This document shows, piece after piece, positions 45,764 to 55,024 of a stretch of 64,000 nucleotides of DNA. The number at the start of each line of letters is the position of its first letter. Within the stretch, counting starts at the first letter, position 1. A program made the position numbers and the translations under genes. The stretch is from Bradyrhizobium cosmicum (GTDB lineage Bacteria > Pseudomonadota > Alphaproteobacteria > Rhizobiales > Xanthobacteraceae). Under the pieces are notes generated by a model that was not told the DNA's origin, did not search any database, and was given only the letters and a program-made list of their open reading frames with translations. The stretch is from assembly GCF_007290395.2 (NCBI RefSeq), contig NZ_CP041656.2, forward strand, positions 3,038,001-3,102,000, in the 5' to 3' direction.

Positions 45764-46921
45764 TTGACCATCAAGGGCAAGGCCTACATTGCCGGGATCT
45801 ACGAACACCCGACCCGGCATGCGCCGGACAAATCCACCGCCCAGCTCCACGCCGAGGTCGCCAAGGGCGCGATCGAGGATGCGGGGATCAGCAAGGACGA
45901 CATCGACGCCTATTTCTGCGCAGGCGATGCGCCCGGCGGCGCCTGGCCGATGGTCGACTATCTCGGCCTGAACACCAAGAAGCTGCGCCACGTCGATTCC
46001 ACCGAGACCGGCGGCTGTTCCTACATCATCCATCTCGGCCATGCCGCCGAGGCGATCGCGGCGGGCAAGTGCTCGATCGCGCTGATCACGCTCGCCGGCA
46101 AGCCGCGCACGGGCGCGATGCCGCCGCGGGCGCAGGGCGCCGAAGCCGATTTCGAGACCGCGTACGGCGCGACCACCCACAATGCCTATGGCATGTGTGC
46201 CATGCGCCATATGCACGACTATGGCACCACCAGCGAACAGCTCGCCTGGATCAAGGTCGCGGCCTCGCATCACGCGCAATACAATCCGCATGCGATGCTC
46301 AAGGACGTCGTCACCGTCGAGGACGTGCTGAACTCGCCGATGATCTCCGATCCGCTGCATCGCATGGACTGCTGCGTCGTCTCCGACGGCGGCGGCGCGC
46401 TGATCGTGACCACGCCTGAGATCGCGAAGAGCCTGAAGAAGCCGCTGGTGCGGCTGATCGGCCATGGCGAAGCCATGAAGGGCCCGCGCGGCGGCAAGGA
46501 TCTCGATCTCACATACTCCGCCGGCATCTGGTCCGGCCCGCGCGCCTTCGAGGAAGCCGGCATCACGCCGAAGGACATCAAATACGCCTCGATCTACGAC
46601 AGCTTCACCATCACGGTGTTGATGCAGCTCGAGGACCTTGGCTTCTGCAAGAAGGGCGAGGGCGGCAAGTTCGTCGCCGACGGCAATCTGATCTCGGGCG
46701 TCGGCAAGCTGCCGTTCAACACCGATGGTGGCGGCCTCTGCAGCAACCATCCCGTCAATCGCGGCGGCATGACCAAGATCCTCGAGGCCGTCAGGCAGTT
46801 GCGCGGCGAGGCGCATCCGAAGGTGCAGGTTCCAAATTGCGATCTCGCCATCGCGCATGGCACCGGCGGCCTTCTGGGCGTTCGCCACGCCGCCTCGACC
46901 GCCATTCTGGAGCGCGTGTGA
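45764..46921 (+). CDS. SCP2-type thiolase / lipid-transfer family protein
   Basis: 385 residues from a TTG start (MTIKGKAYIAGIYEHPTRHA), supported by GGAG at 45751-45754. The thiolase fold is clear, with a Cys at 85 (ETGGCSY) and the HGTGGLLG motif near the C-terminus, but the second catalytic Cys (CxG) of true thiolases is missing. Such proteins pair with DUF35 partners. In steroid degraders Ltp2-type proteins of this class act as side-chain aldol lyases. Its stop TGA overlaps the ATG of the DUF35 gene. Probable operon with the next genes. Confidence 0.85.
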   Translation: MTIKGKAYIAGIYEHPTRHAPDKSTAQLHAEVAKGAIEDAGISKDDIDAYFCAGDAPGGAWPMVDYLGLNTKKLRHVDSTETGGCSYIIHLGHAAEAIAAGKCSIALITLAGKPRTGAMPPRAQGAEADFETAYGATTHNAYGMCAMRHMHDYGTTSEQLAWIKVAASHHAQYNPHAMLKDVVTVEDVLNSPMISDPLHRMDCCVVSDGGGALIVTTPEIAKSLKKPLVRLIGHGEAMKGPRGGKDLDLTYSAGIWSGPRAFEEAGITPKDIKYASIYDSFTITVLMQLEDLGFCKKGEGGKFVADGNLISGVGKLPFNTDGGGLCSNHPVNRGGMTKILEAVRQLRGEAHPKVQVPNCDLAIAHGTGGLLGVRHAASTAILERV

Positions 46922-47310
46922 TGAGCGAAGCTAAGAAGTACCCGGCCCCCGTAACCAATCCGGAGACTGCAGCGTTCTGGGACGCCGCCAAGCAGGGCAA
47001 GTTCATGATCAAGCGCTGCACCGCCTGCGGCGAGGCGCATTACTTCCCACGCTCGATCTGCCCGTTCTGCTATTCGGACAAGACGGTGTGGGAAGAGGCT
47101 TCGGGCGAGGGCACGATCTACACCTGGAGCCTGATGCGGAAGTCGCCGACGGGGCCTTACGCGATCGGCTACGTCACGCTGAAGGAAGGTCCGTCAGTCC
47201 AGACCAACTTCGTCGATTGCGATCTCGAGAAGCTGAAGATCGGCCAGAAGGTGAAAGTGGTGTTCAAGCCGACCGACGGCGCACCGCTGCCGTTCTTTAC
47301 GGTGGCATAG
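46921..47310 (+). CDS. DUF35 OB-fold, zinc-ribbon partner of the thiolase
   Basis: 129 residues: rubredoxin-like zinc ribbon (CTACGEAHYFPRSICPFC, two CxxC pairs) and an OB-fold (TIYTWSLMRKSPTGPYAIGY). DUF35 proteins bind acyl-CoA intermediates as partners of SCP2-type thiolases. ATG 46921 overlaps the upstream stop. Strongly coupled pair. Confidence 0.92.
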   Translation: MSEAKKYPAPVTNPETAAFWDAAKQGKFMIKRCTACGEAHYFPRSICPFCYSDKTVWEEASGEGTIYTWSLMRKSPTGPYAIGYVTLKEGPSVQTNFVDCDLEKLKIGQKVKVVFKPTDGAPLPFFTVA

Positions 47311-47320
47311 TCTTTTCTTC

Positions 47321-47463
47321 CTTCCCCCTTGCGGGGGAAGGTGGCGCGAAGCGCCGGATGAGGGGTATCGCTCCACGGAGAGAATTTTCAACGCGGAAGC
47401 AACCCCTCACCCAAACGAGTTTGCTGCACGGCTCTCGCTGCCCTCTCCCGCAAGGGGAGAGGG
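47321..47463. repeat. Palindromic repeat, family E
   Basis: Starts with CTTCCCCC-TTGC-GGGGGAAG (47321-47340) and ends with CCCTCTCCC-GCAA-GGGGAGAGGG (47441-47463), two strong hairpins with pairing ends. It interrupts the otherwise tight gene run between the DUF35 and MaoC genes. Confidence 0.8.
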
Positions 47464-47505
47464 CGCCTCAATGAGCGCCGGTGAAATGCCGGGAGGAAAC
47501 AAAAA

Positions 47506-48366
47506 ATGTCCGCCAGATATGAAGAACTCAAAGCCCTCAAGAACATCGGCCAGAAATACGCCTACACCGATCGCGACGTGATGCTCTACGCTTATGGCAT
47601 CGGCCTCGGCGCTGATCCCATGGACGAGAACGAGCTCGCCTTCGTCAACGAGGGCACGCTGACGCCGCGGCCGCTGAAGGTGGTGCCGACCTTTGCGTCC
47701 GTGGCGGCGTGGGGCTCGGGGCCCGGCGAGATGAATCTCAACCGCGTGATGGTGGTGGATGGCGAGCGCGACATCACTTTCCATCAGCCGCTGCCGGTGG
47801 CAGCCAACATCACCGCCGACTCCTCTGTCGTCGAGGTCTACGACAAGGGCAAGGATAAGGGCGTCGTCATCGCTCACCAGACCGTGTTGAAGAACGAGAA
47901 GGGCGAGAAGCTGGCAACGCTGGTTGCCTCGCGCTTCGCCCGCGGCGACGGCGGCTTCGGCGGGCCGAACCTGACCCAGCCCGATCCGCACAAGATCCCG
48001 TCGCGCAGCCCCGACAAGACCATCGACATCGTCACGCGTCCCGACCAGGCACTGGTCTATCGCCTCTGCGGCGACCGAAACCCGCTTCACTCCGATCCCG
48101 AGTTCGCCAAGAAGGCCGGCTTCCCGCGTCCGATCCTGCACGGCATGTGCACCTACGGCATCACCTGCCGCGGCGTGCTCCAGACCTATGCCGACTACGA
48201 TGCTTCCGCCTTCCGCCAGCACGTCGCGCGGTTCTCCTCGCCGGTCTATCCCGGCGAGACCGTGACGATGGACCTCTGGAAGGACGGCAACACGATCTCG
48301 TTCGAAGCCAAGGTGAAATCGCGCGGCGTCACCGTGATCAAGAATGGGAAGACGGTGCTGGGTTAG
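47506..48366 (+). CDS. MaoC-type enoyl-CoA hydratase
   Basis: 286-residue double hot-dog hydratase 2 protein. The signature GDRNPLHSDPEFAKKAGFPR carries the catalytic Asp190 and His195. N-terminal half is the non-catalytic hot dog. Resembles the hydratase half of the peroxisomal multifunctional enzyme acting on (R)-3-hydroxyacyl-CoA. The SDR encoded 168 bases downstream resembles the dehydrogenase half. GGGAGG precedes ATG 47506. Confidence 0.92.
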   Translation: MSARYEELKALKNIGQKYAYTDRDVMLYAYGIGLGADPMDENELAFVNEGTLTPRPLKVVPTFASVAAWGSGPGEMNLNRVMVVDGERDITFHQPLPVAANITADSSVVEVYDKGKDKGVVIAHQTVLKNEKGEKLATLVASRFARGDGGFGGPNLTQPDPHKIPSRSPDKTIDIVTRPDQALVYRLCGDRNPLHSDPEFAKKAGFPRPILHGMCTYGITCRGVLQTYADYDASAFRQHVARFSSPVYPGETVTMDLWKDGNTISFEAKVKSRGVTVIKNGKTVLG

Positions 48367-48372
48367 TGCAGT

Positions 48373-48505
48373 CTCGTGCCCCGGACGCGGCGCAGCACCC
48401 AGTGATGCGCCGCAGAGCCGGGGCCCAGAGAGCCCAGGCAAAGAAAGAATTGGGGCCCGGCTCTGCGAAGCAGCGTTTCACGCTGCATCGCGTCCGGGAC
48501 ACGAG
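48373..48505. repeat. Palindromic repeat, family F
   Basis: Outer arms CTCGTGCCCCGGACGCG (48373-48389) and CGCGTCCGGGACACGAG (48489-48505); inner stem GCAGAGCCGGGGCCC (48412-48426) with GGGCCCGGCTCTGC (48453-48466). Placed between the MaoC and SDR genes. Confidence 0.8.
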
Positions 48506-48534
48506 AAAGCAAAAACAAACAGGGAGAAGCCACC

Positions 48535-49413
48535 ATGGGACTGCTCGACGGCAAGGTTGCGCTGATCACCGGGGCGGGCGGCGGGCTCGGCGAGGCCTAC
48601 GCAAGACTGTTCGCGCGGGAAGGGGCCTCGGTCGTCGTCAACGATCTCGGCGGTCCCCGCGACGGCTCCGGCGCCGACAAGTCGATGGCGCAGCAGGTCG
48701 TGGACGCGATCGAGGCCGAGGGCGGCAAGGCGGTCGCCAACGGCGCCGACATCTCCACCATGGAGGGCGGCCAGTCGGTGTTCGACGACGCCATCAAGCA
48801 TTTCGGCCGCGCCGACATCCTGGTCAACAATGCCGGAATTTTGCGCGACCAGACCTTTGCCAAGGCCTCCGAGGCCGACTGGGACAAGGTCATCAAGGTC
48901 CACCTGAAGGGTACCTTTTGTTGCACGATGCCGGTGTTTCGCTGGATGCGCGAAAACGGCGGCGGCGTCATCGTCAACACCTCCTCGACCTCGGGGCTGA
49001 TCGGCAATTTTGGTCAGTCCAACTACGGCGCGGCCAAGGGCGGGATCTGGGGGCTGTCCAACGTGCTGGCGATCGAGGGCCGTAAGTACAACATCCGGAT
49101 CTGGACGCTGGCCCCGGGCGCCCTGACCCGCATGACCGCAGACCTGCCCCGCTATAAGGAGAACCCGGGGGCCGCGCTGGGGCCGGACGGCATCGCGCCG
49201 GCCGTGCTATACATGGTCAGCGATTTGTCGGGCGATCAGACCGGCAAGGTGCTGGGCGTGTCCGGGCCCCGCGGCGTGCGCGAAATGCGGATGATGGAAA
49301 TGGAAGGCTGGAAACCGCCGCACACGGGCTGGAAGGCTCAGGACATCGCCGATCATGCCAAGGAGATCTTCTTCTCCGAAGAGCAGATCAAGATGGGGGC
49401 GCGGCGGTTTTAG
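48535..49413 (+). CDS. HSD17B4-like SDR (3-hydroxyacyl-CoA dehydrogenase type)
   Basis: 292 residues: GAGGGLGEAYA cofactor motif (13-23), NNAG (98-101), catalytic Tyr164 and Lys168 (NYGAAKGG), Ser150/151. Closest in style to the dehydrogenase domain of peroxisomal D-bifunctional protein, hence probably oxidises (R)-3-hydroxyacyl-CoA made by the MaoC hydratase. GGGAG precedes ATG 48535. Confidence 0.9.
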   Translation: MGLLDGKVALITGAGGGLGEAYARLFAREGASVVVNDLGGPRDGSGADKSMAQQVVDAIEAEGGKAVANGADISTMEGGQSVFDDAIKHFGRADILVNNAGILRDQTFAKASEADWDKVIKVHLKGTFCCTMPVFRWMRENGGGVIVNTSSTSGLIGNFGQSNYGAAKGGIWGLSNVLAIEGRKYNIRIWTLAPGALTRMTADLPRYKENPGAALGPDGIAPAVLYMVSDLSGDQTGKVLGVSGPRGVREMRMMEMEGWKPPHTGWKAQDIADHAKEIFFSEEQIKMGARRF

Positions 49414-49441
49414 CCCTACGAGAGAGAAAACAAGGAAGACG

Positions 49442-50395
49442 ATGAAACTGACCGCCGACGCCAAGGGCACCTTCGCAATCGCGCCGACGCCGTTCCACGA
49501 TGACGGCCGGATCGACGAACGCTCGATCGACCGCCTGACCGATTTCTACGAGGAGGTCGGCTGCGATGGCGTCACGGTGCTCGGCATCCTCGGCGAGGCG
49601 CCCAAGCTCGACGCAGCCGAGGCCGAGCAGGTGGCGGTGCGCTTCGTCAAGCGCGCCAAGAAAATGCAAGTGATCGTCGGCGTCTCCGCGCCGGGCTTTG
49701 CCACCATGCGTGCGCTGGCCAGGGCATCGATGGACGCCGGCGCGGCCGGCGTGATGATCGCGCCGCCGCCGAGCTTGCGTACCGACGACCAGATTGTCGG
49801 CTATTTCAAGCAGGCCGCCGAAGCCATCGGCCCCGATGTGCCCTGGGTGCTTCAGGATTACCCGCTGACGCTGTCGGTCATCTTCACCCCCGCCGTGATC
49901 CGCAAGATCGTCATGGACAATGCGAACTGCGTGATGCTCAAGCACGAGGACTGGCCGGGGCTCGAGAAGATATCGACGCTACGCAATTTCCAGAAGGACG
50001 GCTCGCTCCGTCCGCTGTCGATCCTCTGCGGCAATGGCGGCATGTTCCTCGATTTCGAGATGGAGCGCGGTGCTGACGGCGCCATGACCGGCTACGCCTT
50101 CCCCGAGTTGCTGATCGACGTCGTGAACCTTTCCAAGGCCGGCAAGCGCGACGCCGCGCACGATCTGTTCGACGCGCATCTGCCGCTGATCCGCTACGAG
50201 CAGCAGCCGGGCGCGGGCCTTGCCGTGCGCAAATACGTGCTCCAGAAGCGCGGCATCATCGCCTCGAGCGCGCAGCGCAAGCCGGGCGCGACCATCACCC
50301 CGGCGGCGAAGGCGGAGGTCGAGTACCTGCTGTCGCGCGTCGCCCGTGTCGACAAGCGCGCCAATCTCGGCCCGCAATCCAGCGCTGCAGGTTAA
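49442..50395 (+). CDS. DapA-family dihydrodipicolinate synthase-like lyase
   Basis: 317-residue TIM-barrel class I aldolase. Catalytic Tyr140 (QDYPLTLS) and Schiff-base Lys167 (MLKHED) are intact. In this acyl-CoA context it may be a 2-oxo-acid aldolase rather than a lysine-pathway enzyme. ATG 49442 is 28 bases after the SDR stop; an ATG at 49355 overlaps the SDR and is not supported. Confidence 0.88.
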   Translation: MKLTADAKGTFAIAPTPFHDDGRIDERSIDRLTDFYEEVGCDGVTVLGILGEAPKLDAAEAEQVAVRFVKRAKKMQVIVGVSAPGFATMRALARASMDAGAAGVMIAPPPSLRTDDQIVGYFKQAAEAIGPDVPWVLQDYPLTLSVIFTPAVIRKIVMDNANCVMLKHEDWPGLEKISTLRNFQKDGSLRPLSILCGNGGMFLDFEMERGADGAMTGYAFPELLIDVVNLSKAGKRDAAHDLFDAHLPLIRYEQQPGAGLAVRKYVLQKRGIIASSAQRKPGATITPAAKAEVEYLLSRVARVDKRANLGPQSSAAG

Positions 50396-50399
50396 ATGA

Positions 50400-51215
50400 A
50401 TGCCCGAAACATCAGCGTCACGTCCGGCCTCGACGATTCTCCTGCTGCGCGATGGCGCAAGTGTCGACGGCAAGAGCCGCGACGAGATCGAAGTCTTCAT
50501 GATGGTCCGCCATCATCAGATCGAGTTCAACTCGGGCGCGCTGGTGTTTCCGGGCGGCAGTGTTGATGCCGGCGATCAGGAGATTGTCGCCCGTGCCGAC
50601 CTGTATTCGGGCGGCGAGGGCCTCAGCGAGGCGGACCGCGGTTTTCGTATCGCCGCGATCCGCGAGACCTTTGAGGAGAGCGGCATCCTGCTGGCGCGCG
50701 CGAAGGACTCGGGCACGCCGATCGATGCCAGGCGCGCCGGCGAGATCGCGGCTGCGCATCGCGTGGCGCTCAACGAGCACAAGATCAGCTTCCTCAGCAT
50801 TCTGGCCGACAACGGGCTTCAGCTCGCGCTCGACACGCTGGTGCCTTACGCGCACTGGATCACGCCGGAGGGCCTGCCGAAGCGCTTTGACACCTGGTTC
50901 TTCCTCGCCGCAGCGCCGCCCGACCAGCTCGGCGCGCATGACGGTCGTGAGTCGACGGATTCGATCTGGGTGTCGCCGCGTGAGGCGGTGGAGGGTGGCG
51001 AGAGCGGACGCTTCAAGCTGCCGTTCCCGACCACGCGCAACCTGATCCGGCTCGCCAAGCAGGGTAGCGTCGATGCTGCGCTCGACCATGCCCGTGGCAT
51101 GTCGATCGTCACGGTGATGCCTGTCATGACCAAGACCGAAGCCGGCCGCCAGCTCCGGATTCCCCTCGAGGCCGGCTACGACGGCGAGGTGTTCGAGGTC
51201 GGCGCCGTCGGCTGA
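50400..51215 (+). CDS. Nudix hydrolase, NUDT19-like
   Basis: 271 residues. The Nudix box is split by an insertion: GGSVDAGD (52-59) then about 22 residues, then REtFEESGI (88-96, RETFEESGI). This long-loop form is typical of NUDT7/NUDT19-type CoA diphosphatases, which would fit next to acyl-CoA genes. ATG 50400 follows the DapA-like gene by four bases. Confidence 0.9.
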   Translation: MPETSASRPASTILLLRDGASVDGKSRDEIEVFMMVRHHQIEFNSGALVFPGGSVDAGDQEIVARADLYSGGEGLSEADRGFRIAAIRETFEESGILLARAKDSGTPIDARRAGEIAAAHRVALNEHKISFLSILADNGLQLALDTLVPYAHWITPEGLPKRFDTWFFLAAAPPDQLGAHDGRESTDSIWVSPREAVEGGESGRFKLPFPTTRNLIRLAKQGSVDAALDHARGMSIVTVMPVMTKTEAGRQLRIPLEAGYDGEVFEVGAVG

Positions 51216-51287
51216 CACACTTCGACAGGCGACGAACTATCGCGCCCCGCCGTTGCCGTATGTTCCGTCCTCTGACAGCGAGGCGGA

Positions 51288-52211
51288 ATGAGCACCATGG
51301 ACAACCGGCAGGATACCAACATCGCCGTCGAACTGGCGCTGCTGGTCGCGCTCGCAACGCTCTGGGGTGGCTCCTACACCTTCATCAAGCTCGGCGTCGC
51401 CACCATTCCGCCAATCACGCTGATCGCGGCCCGCACCGCGATCGCGGGCCTCCTGCTGCTCGCCGTCATGTGGGCGCGCGGCATCAGGATGCCGACGGAT
51501 GCGGCGACCTGGCAGCGCTTCGCGTTCCAGGCCGTGCTCAACAGCGTCGTCCCCTGGACGTTGATCGCCTGGGGCGAGCGCCACGTCGATGCCGCGCTCG
51601 CGACCATCCTCAATTCCGCAGGACCGATCTTCACCTTCCTGCTCACGGCGATCGTCACCCGCCACGAGGCGACGTCACCGCGAAAACTGTTCGGCGTGGT
51701 CGCTGGCATGGCCGGTATCCTGCTGATCGTCGGCGTCGACGTCTTCCATGACGTCGGCACCGGCTTCGTCGCGGAGGCGGCCATCGTCGCGGCGACCATC
51801 TGCTACGCCTGCGCCGCGATCTTCGGCCGCAGCTTCAAGGGGCTCGATCCCATGGCGCCTGCGGCCGGCTCGCTGCTGGCGGGGGCCGCGGCCCTGATCC
51901 CGGCCTCGCTGATCGTCGAGCAGCCCTGGACGTTGTCGCCTTCGCTGGGTTCGGTGCTGGCGCTGCTGGCCCTGGCGGTGTTCTCGACCGCGGCAGCGTT
52001 TGCGATCTATTTCCGCCTGATCCAGACCTTGGGTTCGGTCGGCACCACCGCGCAGGCCTATCTGCGCGTGCCCATCGGGGTCGCCATCAGCGTGACCTTC
52101 CTTGGGGAAACTCTGAGCCAGACCGCCTGGATCGGGCTTGCCTGCGTCGTCCTCGGGGTCGCCGCCATGACGATCCCGGCGCGCAAGGCCGCCGCCGTCA
52201 AAGCGTCATAA
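51288..52211 (+). CDS. EamA-family DMT transporter
   Basis: 307 residues, ten predicted helices as two EamA repeats: LATLWGGSYTFIKLGVATIP and ICYACAAIFGRSF, with the C-terminal half AYLRVPIGVAISVTFLGETL. Exports or imports small metabolites; substrate unknown. A second ATG is available at 51297. Confidence 0.9.
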   Translation: MSTMDNRQDTNIAVELALLVALATLWGGSYTFIKLGVATIPPITLIAARTAIAGLLLLAVMWARGIRMPTDAATWQRFAFQAVLNSVVPWTLIAWGERHVDAALATILNSAGPIFTFLLTAIVTRHEATSPRKLFGVVAGMAGILLIVGVDVFHDVGTGFVAEAAIVAATICYACAAIFGRSFKGLDPMAPAAGSLLAGAAALIPASLIVEQPWTLSPSLGSVLALLALAVFSTAAAFAIYFRLIQTLGSVGTTAQAYLRVPIGVAISVTFLGETLSQTAWIGLACVVLGVAAMTIPARKAAAVKAS

Positions 52212-52328
52212 TCGGGAGGGCAGGACGACCGCGATATTAAGGATATTGGCCGGCCTGAGGCATGTTCCCCCGGGGGGGCATTACGTCGTATATTGGGCCC
52301 CCAGTAGCCCGGTCCCTCAACCATACCC

Positions 52329-55016
52329 ATGTCCGCCGAATTGACGCCGACCCCTGAGAAAAAGCGAACCTTCTCGCTCTCCATCGGCCAGCTCACGTTC
52401 GGCAGCTTCCTGTTGGTGCTGGCGGTGATCATCGTCACCTCGACCGCGAGCGTGATCGCGATCCGGCACATCGACACGACCTTCGCCGAGCTGCAGCGGC
52501 TCCAGAGCGTCGGCGACCTCGCCGAGGACATCGACCGCCGCATGAACGAGTTGCGCCTTGCCGCGCGCGACTTCGTCACCGACCCAGGCGCCGGCATCCA
52601 GTTCAAGCAGGTGGGCGAGGCGGCCTCGACGCTGAGCGATATCCTGAAGAAGACCCGCATCGAACTCGCTCCCGAGCAGCAGGACATGATCGACGGGGTC
52701 ACCGAGCGCCTTGCGACCTATCGCAACGGCCTCGAACGGATCTCGACCCTGATCGATCGCCGTGCCCAGCTGCTGGCCGGCCTGCCGCCGCTGCGTGACC
52801 GGTTCGATGCGGCCGTCGGAGGCACGGCGGACCGTGAGCTGGCCTCGCGCCTGTCGGAGGCGCAGAGCCGGATCGCGCTCGGCCTGCTTGCGCGCAACCC
52901 GTCCGCGGCCGAGCAGGCCGCACAGAGCATGCGGATGATGGAGATCGCGGATGCCAGGCTGAAGGGAGCCGTGAGCGACTATGCCGAGGCCATCATCGCG
53001 GTGGCTGTCCGGGAGCGGCAGATTGCCGACATCGACCGCGAAGTGCTGGGCACCGAGGGCCGGCTGATCGGCCGCGTCACCGAATTGCTGCGCGAGGTCA
53101 GCGCAAGGCGCGGCCACGTACTGTCGCGCGATTTTGCCCGCACGCTGACGGAGGCGCGGTGGCAGAGCATCGTGTTCGGCACCATCGGCGTGCTGATCGG
53201 CATTCTCGCGGCCGGCTTCGTGGTGCGGCGGACCGTGCGGCCGCTGGCGAAGATCGCCAGATCGATCCGCGCGCTGGCTGCCGGCGAGAAGAACACCTCG
53301 ATCCCGTCGGCCGACCTCGACAATGAGATCGGCGACATCGCGCGCGCGGCCGAAGTGTTCCGCCGGGCGCTGGAAGAGGCCGACACGGCGCGCGAGGCGG
53401 CGGTGCGCGCGCTCACCGAACAGCGCCTCGCCGAAGAAAGCTACCGAAAACTGTTCGAGGGCTCGGTCGACGGCATCTATGTAACGACGCCGGCCGGTGA
53501 CCTTCTCAACGCCAATCCGGCGCTGGCGCGGATGATGGGCTATGACAGCCCGCAGCAGTTGATCGACAGCATCAACGACATTGCCCACACCATCTACGTC
53601 CATCCCGAGGCGCGCGTCGAATATCAGCGGCTGATGAATCGCGACGGCATGGTGCGCGAATTCGAATACCAAGTGCGCCAGCGCAGCGGCGACATCCTGT
53701 GGCTTTCCGACAGCGCCACGGGCGTGCGTGACGAGGCGGGCAACATCGTGCGCTATGAGGGCACGCTGCGCGACATCACCGACCAGAAGCGGGCGGAGGA
53801 CGCCATCGCCGAAGGCCGGCGCCTGCTCCAGCAGGTCATCGACACCGTGCCCGCGGTGATCAACGTCAAAGACCGCGATCTGCGCTACGTGCTGATGAAC
53901 CGCTACATGGCCGGAATCTTCGGCATCGAGCCCGGTGACGCACTCGGCCGCACCACTGCGGATCTGATGTCGCGTTATGGCGCGGCCAAGACCGACGAGA
54001 ACGACAAGAGGGTGCTCAAGCTTCGCAAGGGCCTCGGCTTCTACGAGGAGGAGTACAAGGATTCCTCCGGCAACATGCGGCAATGGCTGGTCAACAAGCT
54101 GCCGCTGCTCGACGCCGAAGGCGAGATCGAGCGGATCGTCACCGTGGCGCTCGACATCGGCGAGCGCAAGCGCGGCGAGCAGGAGATGCGCAAAGCCAAG
54201 GAATCCGCCGAGACCGCGCTGCGTAATCTGCGCGAGACCCAGGCTTCACTGATCGAGGCGGAGAAGCTCGCCGCCCTTGGACGGCTCGTTGCCGGCGTCG
54301 CGCATGAGGTCAACAATCCCGTCGGCATCAGCCTCACGGTGGCCTCCGCGCTGGAGCGTAAGACCGCGATGTTCACCGCCGAGGTCGAGCGCGGCGAGCT
54401 TCGCCGCTCCACGCTCAACGATTTCCTCAATACCAGCCGCGATGCGTCCTCGCAGCTCGTCTCCAATCTCAACCGCGCCGCCGAGCTGATCCAGTCGTTC
54501 AAGCAGGTCGCTGCCGACCGAAACTATTCGGACCAGCGCAGCTTCGACCTCGGCGATCTCACCGAGCAGGTGGTGATGAGCCTGCGGCCAGGCCTGCGCA
54601 AACACAATCTGACGCTCAACGTCGAGTGCCAGCCCAGCCTGACCATGAACAGCTATCCCGGCCCCTATGGCCAGGTGCTGACCAATTTGTTTCTCAACTC
54701 GGTAGCGCACGCCTTTCCGGATGGACGTCCGGGCATCATCGACATCCAGGTGCGCGAGTCCGGCAAGGACAACGTCGAGATCATCTTCGCCGACAATGGC
54801 TGCGGCATGTCGCTCGACGTCCGTCGCCGTGCCTTCGACCCGTTCTTCACGACGCGGCGCGACCAGGGTGGCACCGGTCTCGGCCTGCACATCGTCTACA
54901 GCATCGTCACCAACAGGCTCGGCGGCCGGCTCGATCTGGATTCCGAGCAGGGCGGGGGCACGCGGATCCAGATCATCCTGCCGCGGGTGGCCCCGTTGGA
55001 GCAAGCTGCCGAATAG
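52329..55016 (+). CDS. Orphan PAS/HAMP sensor histidine kinase
   Basis: 895 residues: first membrane helix about 22-44, second about 281-303, so a periplasmic sensing domain of about 235 residues. HAMP follows to about 350, PAS1 near 372, PAS2 near 498. HisKA has His659 in VAGVAHEVNNP, and the ATPase domain has NLFLNSVAHAF, DNGCGMS and GGTGLGLHIVYSI. No response regulator gene lies beside it. The gene ends eight bases before the convergent GrlR-like gene. Confidence 0.93.
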   Translation: MSAELTPTPEKKRTFSLSIGQLTFGSFLLVLAVIIVTSTASVIAIRHIDTTFAELQRLQSVGDLAEDIDRRMNELRLAARDFVTDPGAGIQFKQVGEAASTLSDILKKTRIELAPEQQDMIDGVTERLATYRNGLERISTLIDRRAQLLAGLPPLRDRFDAAVGGTADRELASRLSEAQSRIALGLLARNPSAAEQAAQSMRMMEIADARLKGAVSDYAEAIIAVAVRERQIADIDREVLGTEGRLIGRVTELLREVSARRGHVLSRDFARTLTEARWQSIVFGTIGVLIGILAAGFVVRRTVRPLAKIARSIRALAAGEKNTSIPSADLDNEIGDIARAAEVFRRALEEADTAREAAVRALTEQRLAEESYRKLFEGSVDGIYVTTPAGDLLNANPALARMMGYDSPQQLIDSINDIAHTIYVHPEARVEYQRLMNRDGMVREFEYQVRQRSGDILWLSDSATGVRDEAGNIVRYEGTLRDITDQKRAEDAIAEGRRLLQQVIDTVPAVINVKDRDLRYVLMNRYMAGIFGIEPGDALGRTTADLMSRYGAAKTDENDKRVLKLRKGLGFYEEEYKDSSGNMRQWLVNKLPLLDAEGEIERIVTVALDIGERKRGEQEMRKAKESAETALRNLRETQASLIEAEKLAALGRLVAGVAHEVNNPVGISLTVASALERKTAMFTAEVERGELRRSTLNDFLNTSRDASSQLVSNLNRAAELIQSFKQVAADRNYSDQRSFDLGDLTEQVVMSLRPGLRKHNLTLNVECQPSLTMNSYPGPYGQVLTNLFLNSVAHAFPDGRPGIIDIQVRESGKDNVEIIFADNGCGMSLDVRRRAFDPFFTTRRDQGGTGLGLHIVYSIVTNRLGGRLDLDSEQGGGTRIQIILPRVAPLEQAAE

Positions 55017-55024
55017 CTTCGCGC

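Noticed and set aside
52263..52281. CCCCC/GGGGGGG tract before the histidine kinase
   Set aside because: A G/C run can form a hairpin but has no T run and no match to a known regulatory site. Too little to call.
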